A stretch of DNA of 7,849 bases, taken from Pseudomonadota bacterium (GTDB lineage Bacteria > Myxococcota > Polyangia > GCA-2747355 > JACKDQ01). The translations under genes and the position numbers were made by a program. Position 1 is the stretch's first letter, and every line of letters begins with the position of its first letter. Location: the NCBI GenBank assembly GCA_030591195.1, contig JAUVBO010000094.1, positions 1-7,849 on the forward strand, written 5' to 3'. The notes under the pieces were generated by a model that searched no databases, was not told the DNA's origin, and saw only the letters and a program-made list of their open reading frames with translations. Positions 5,637 through 7,849 of the stretch are shown in pieces.

Positions 5637-6888
5637 GGGCCTGCAGCCCGCTGACCGGACCGAGCAGCGGCGCGAGGCCGAGGCGGCGGGGCGGGCGGCG
5701 AGCCTCGGCCCGGGCCCCTCTTCTTCCCTCGAGGAACAGCAGCACCACCGAGGTGGCCACCAGGGCCCCCGAGATGCCGTAGAGCACGTTGGCGGTGGTC
5801 GCCCGGGCGCGGATGCTCGACTCGAGCTCGGCGCCGCGAGCTCGCTCGGTCTGCGCCAGTGCCTGGTACTCGTCGAAGTCCTTGTCGGCCGCTGACCCGA
5901 AGCCGAGCCCGGCGCCCAAGGAGGCGGCGGCACCGCCCAGGGCAACCCAGGTCCAGGTACGGGATCGGCGCCAGAACCGGCTGCTGCCGCCGGTCGCCGG
6001 GCGACGCCGGTCGTCGTGGGCGCCGAGGCTGGTGGAGACCCGTGCCGGCTCGCCGGCGACGAGCTCCACCTCGAGCCGCTTGTGTTGCTCGTCGAGCCGC
6101 AGCTCGAGGGTGTAGCTGCCAGGGGGCACGAGCCGCTTGAGCGGGGTGGTGCCGAGCTCGGCGCCCGCGATCGTCACCTCGGCGCCCGACGGCTGGGTCT
6201 TGACCACCAGGGTCGCGCAGCGGGCCTCGAGGTCGAGTGCCACCGCCACTGACTGGCGGGCCGGGACCACCACCCGCTTGACGAGCAGCTGTCGCCCGAG
6301 CAGGGCGGCCTTGACCTCGTGGGTGCCGATCGTCAGGCGGGCACGGTAGGGCGTGTGGCCCACGTCCCGTCCGTCGAGCAAGATGTTGGCCTCGGGCAGG
6401 TCGGAGGTGATCAGCAGCTCACCCCAGAGGTTGGCGCGAATGCGCCGGAACAGCTTCAGTGTCGATGCCTTGTGGCGCGCCGGATCCGGCTCGATCGAGG
6501 GGTCGTGGCTCAGCGCCGAGACGAAGGCGGCGCCCGCTTCCCGGTGGCGGCCGAGGACCGCCAGGATCTCGCCCCGCTGCAGCTCGATCTGCGCGGAGAT
6601 CCGGGCGCCCGGCGTGGTGCTGTCGTTGGTCAGCTCGCGGGCGTGGCGCAGCAACGCGAGGGCGCCGTCGAAGTCGGCCGCGGCGAGCCGGCCGCGGGCC
6701 TGACGCAGTAGCTGGGTCGCGTCGTCGATGTCGGCGCTCGCTGGCGGGCTGGCCAGCAGCAGCAAGGCGAGGAGCAGCCGGATCGGGCCCCCCGGCCCGT
6801 GATGCGCCGCGGAACGAGGGGGAGCGACCGGGCGGCGCGTTGGCGCTGGCGGTGAGCAGGAGGCCTTCTGACTAGCTGCCTGGCACAA
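5623..6888 (-). CDS. TPR-like and double PEGA-domain protein with two C-terminal membrane helices
   Basis: A 421-residue envelope protein. A hydrophobic signal core lies at 37-47, with a likely cleavage after ASA at residue 52. Residues 56-135 are Ala/Leu-rich helices resembling TPR units (LLRQARGRLAAADFDGALAL, then RGEILAVLGRHREAGAAF). Two PEGA domains follow: 156-221, with SDLPEANILLDGRDVGHTPY, and 224-288, with TQPSGAEVTIAGAELGTTPL. PEGA domains are extracytoplasmic beta domains thought to bind surface or cell-wall structures. Two membrane helices (about 312-333 and 365-387) flank a charged helical loop, and an Arg-rich tail ends the protein. The only usable start before the signal core is a TTG at 6888, overlapping the upstream gene by 17 bases; it gives an unusually long n-region of 36 residues, so the exact start is uncertain. 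The stop overlaps the lipoprotein start. This domain order is common in myxobacterial 'PEGA domain-containing proteins'. Confidence 0.85.
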   Translation of the reverse strand: MCQAASQKASCSPPAPTRRPVAPPRSAAHHGPGGPIRLLLALLLLASPPASADIDDATQLLRQARGRLAAADFDGALALLRHARELTNDSTTPGARISAQIELQRGEILAVLGRHREAGAAFVSALSHDPSIEPDPARHKASTLKLFRRIRANLWGELLITSDLPEANILLDGRDVGHTPYRARLTIGTHEVKAALLGRQLLVKRVVVPARQSVAVALDLEARCATLVVKTQPSGAEVTIAGAELGTTPLKRLVPPGSYTLELRLDEQHKRLEVELVAGEPARVSTSLGAHDDRRRPATGGSSRFWRRSRTWTWVALGGAAASLGAGLGFGSAADKDFDEYQALAQTERARGAELESSIRARATTANVLYGISGALVATSVVLLFLEGRRGARAEARRPPRRLGLAPLLGPVSGLQAHGRF

Positions 6889-7849
6889 GGTGAAAGATCA
6901 CCCTCTCGGTCTTGCCCCCGAGCAGCCGCACGCGCTTGCTCGCGCGGCGAAAGCCGGGCCGTCGGACGGTGATGCGATACACTCCGCGCGGCAAGGTCTT
7001 GCTGAGCGGGGTCTCGTATGCGCGCCCGTTGATGCGGATCTTGGTGGGTCTAACTTCACCCTGGATCAGTGTAACGACCAACAGCTTGCCTGTCGATGGC
7101 CCCCGGTGGGGTTTGCGGCGGGAGGGACGCGCACGCTTGGGCGCCAGCTTCCGCAGCTGGACGCCGCGGTAATGGAGCTCTCGATGGTTGTCGAGCTTGA
7201 GCACCCGACGCCGGTAGCCCTCCCGCTCGAGCACGACCTGCTTGACGTGGCCGCCGATCCTGACCGCCTCGAGCGGGGTCAGGCCGAGGACCTCTTGCCC
7301 GGCGCTGACCATCGCGCCCGGGGGAATGCTGGTCAGCCAGAGCATTCGCACGCTCGGCGCATCGCTCGTGAGGCCGCTGTCCACCGGCGCTGCAGCCTCG
7401 GCAACAGCGCCGTCGGGCGCGACGACCGGGTGGCTGGCGAGGTGGGGCGGCGTCCCCGGGGTGGTCAGCGGTGTCGTGCCGCCGTCCGGGGTGGCCGCGA
7501 AGTCGGTCGTCGAGCCCGACGTGCCGAGCCAGGTCGCGACGGCGGCAGCCACCAGCAGGACCGTCAAGACCGCCACCAGCGGCACCAGCTGCCGAGCTCC
7601 CCATCGTCTCGGTGGGACCTCCACCGGCGCAGGCTGGCCTTGGGGGCCGGTGGGCAGCGAGGGACCCTGCTCGGCGTCGAGCAGCTCCACGTCGTCGATC
7701 GACAGCTGTTCGGTGCGCTGGCCGGGTATCGGGACCCCGCCGAGCACCGGCATCGCCTGGGTCGGCACCAGCTCGGCCTCATCACGCTCGAGCTCCTGGA
7801 GCGCCTCCCCGATGTCGACGGTCCCGCGCTCGGAGGCGGTGCTCTCACG
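6872..7849 (-). CDS. Membrane PEGA-domain protein, 5' end outside window; possibly C-terminal part of a Ser/Thr kinase
   Basis: The frame is open without a stop to the right window edge (325 visible codons), so the true start probably lies outside. In-window alternatives are a GTG at 7768, with GAGG eight bases upstream, and an ATG at 7753. Counting from that GTG, residues 1-58 are a Pro/Gln/Glu-rich cytoplasmic-type linker. Residues 60-81 are one membrane helix preceded by Arg (PPRRWGARQ). Residues 85-138 are a Thr/Pro/Ala-rich spacer. Residues 140-205 form a PEGA domain (LTSIPPGAMVSAGQEVLGLTPL, GYRRRVLKL), 206-226 are a very basic linker, and 228-296 form a second PEGA-like domain (TKIRINGRAYETPL, GVYRITVRRPGF). 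Cytoplasmic linker, single helix and outer PEGA domains is the layout of myxobacterial kinase-PEGA receptors, but no kinase motif is inside the window, so that identity is inference. The gene overlaps the next by 17 bases. Confidence 0.75.
   Translation of the reverse strand, partial: RESTASERGTVDIGEALQELERDEAELVPTQAMPVLGGVPIPGQRTEQLSIDDVELLDAEQGPSLPTGPQGQPAPVEVPPRRWGARQLVPLVAVLTVLLVAAAVATWLGTSGSTTDFAATPDGGTTPLTTPGTPPHLASHPVVAPDGAVAEAAAPVDSGLTSDAPSVRMLWLTSIPPGAMVSAGQEVLGLTPLEAVRIGGHVKQVVLEREGYRRRVLKLDNHRELHYRGVQLRKLAPKRARPSRRKPHRGPSTGKLLVVTLIQGEVRPTKIRINGRAYETPLSKTLPRGVYRITVRRPGFRRASKRVRLLGGKTERVIFHLVPGS

Noticed and set aside
5637..5945. Upstream extension of the lipoprotein frame
   Set aside because: The added sequence is a Ser/Pro/Arg-rich shadow of the PEGA gene and would bury the lipoprotein signal sequence more than 100 residues inside the protein.
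1..7849. CRISPR array, insertion sequence, tRNA or rRNA
   Set aside because: No spaced direct repeats, transposase motifs, terminal inverted repeats or RNA-gene signatures were found on reading both strands.

Overview
The window is very GC-rich and nearly full of genes, with strong G/C preference at third codon positions. The gene set is a Hanks-type Ser/Thr kinase, an NTT-like (ADP/ATP-carrier-like) transporter, PEGA-domain membrane proteins and a lipoprotein with a Pro/Asp-rich stalk. This points to a myxobacterium-like organism (Myxococcota, former Deltaproteobacteria). That placement is inferred from gene content and composition; there is no rRNA or marker gene here.

Layout. (1) Positions 1-2050, minus strand: a two-gene unit. 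A Ser/Thr protein kinase with one C-terminal membrane helix is followed, through a 4-base ATGA overlap, by an NTT-like major-facilitator membrane protein that runs off the left edge. (2) Positions 2051-2264: a 214-base divergent intergenic region with a consensus-like -35 box for the kinase, a set of nested palindromes, and a strong Shine-Dalgarno for the rightward gene. (3) 2265-3206, plus: a secreted basic protein of unknown family with a short tandem repeat. (4) 3207-3291: an 8-bp inverted repeat. (5) 3292-4740, plus: a POT/PTR2-type MFS transporter, probably for peptides. (6) 4741-4769: a short convergent gap with a hairpin. (7) 4770-7849, minus: a three-gene overlapping cluster, read right to left. 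It holds the C-terminal part of a membrane PEGA protein (possibly the tail of a second Ser/Thr kinase, cut by the right edge), then a protein with a TPR-like region, two PEGA domains and two C-terminal membrane helices, then a cysteine-rich lipoprotein.

How they may work together. The right-hand cluster looks like an envelope module: an inner-membrane protein with extracytoplasmic PEGA domains, a second PEGA protein, and a lipid-anchored disulfide-rich protein, probably made together because the genes overlap by 17 and 14 bases. The left-hand pair suggests that a kinase with no sensor domain of its own is paired with a polytopic membrane protein. No mobile element, CRISPR array, tRNA or rRNA was seen. 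The most notable items are the three-repeat cysteine-rich lipoprotein, the kinase-transporter coupling, and the palindromes between the divergent genes.
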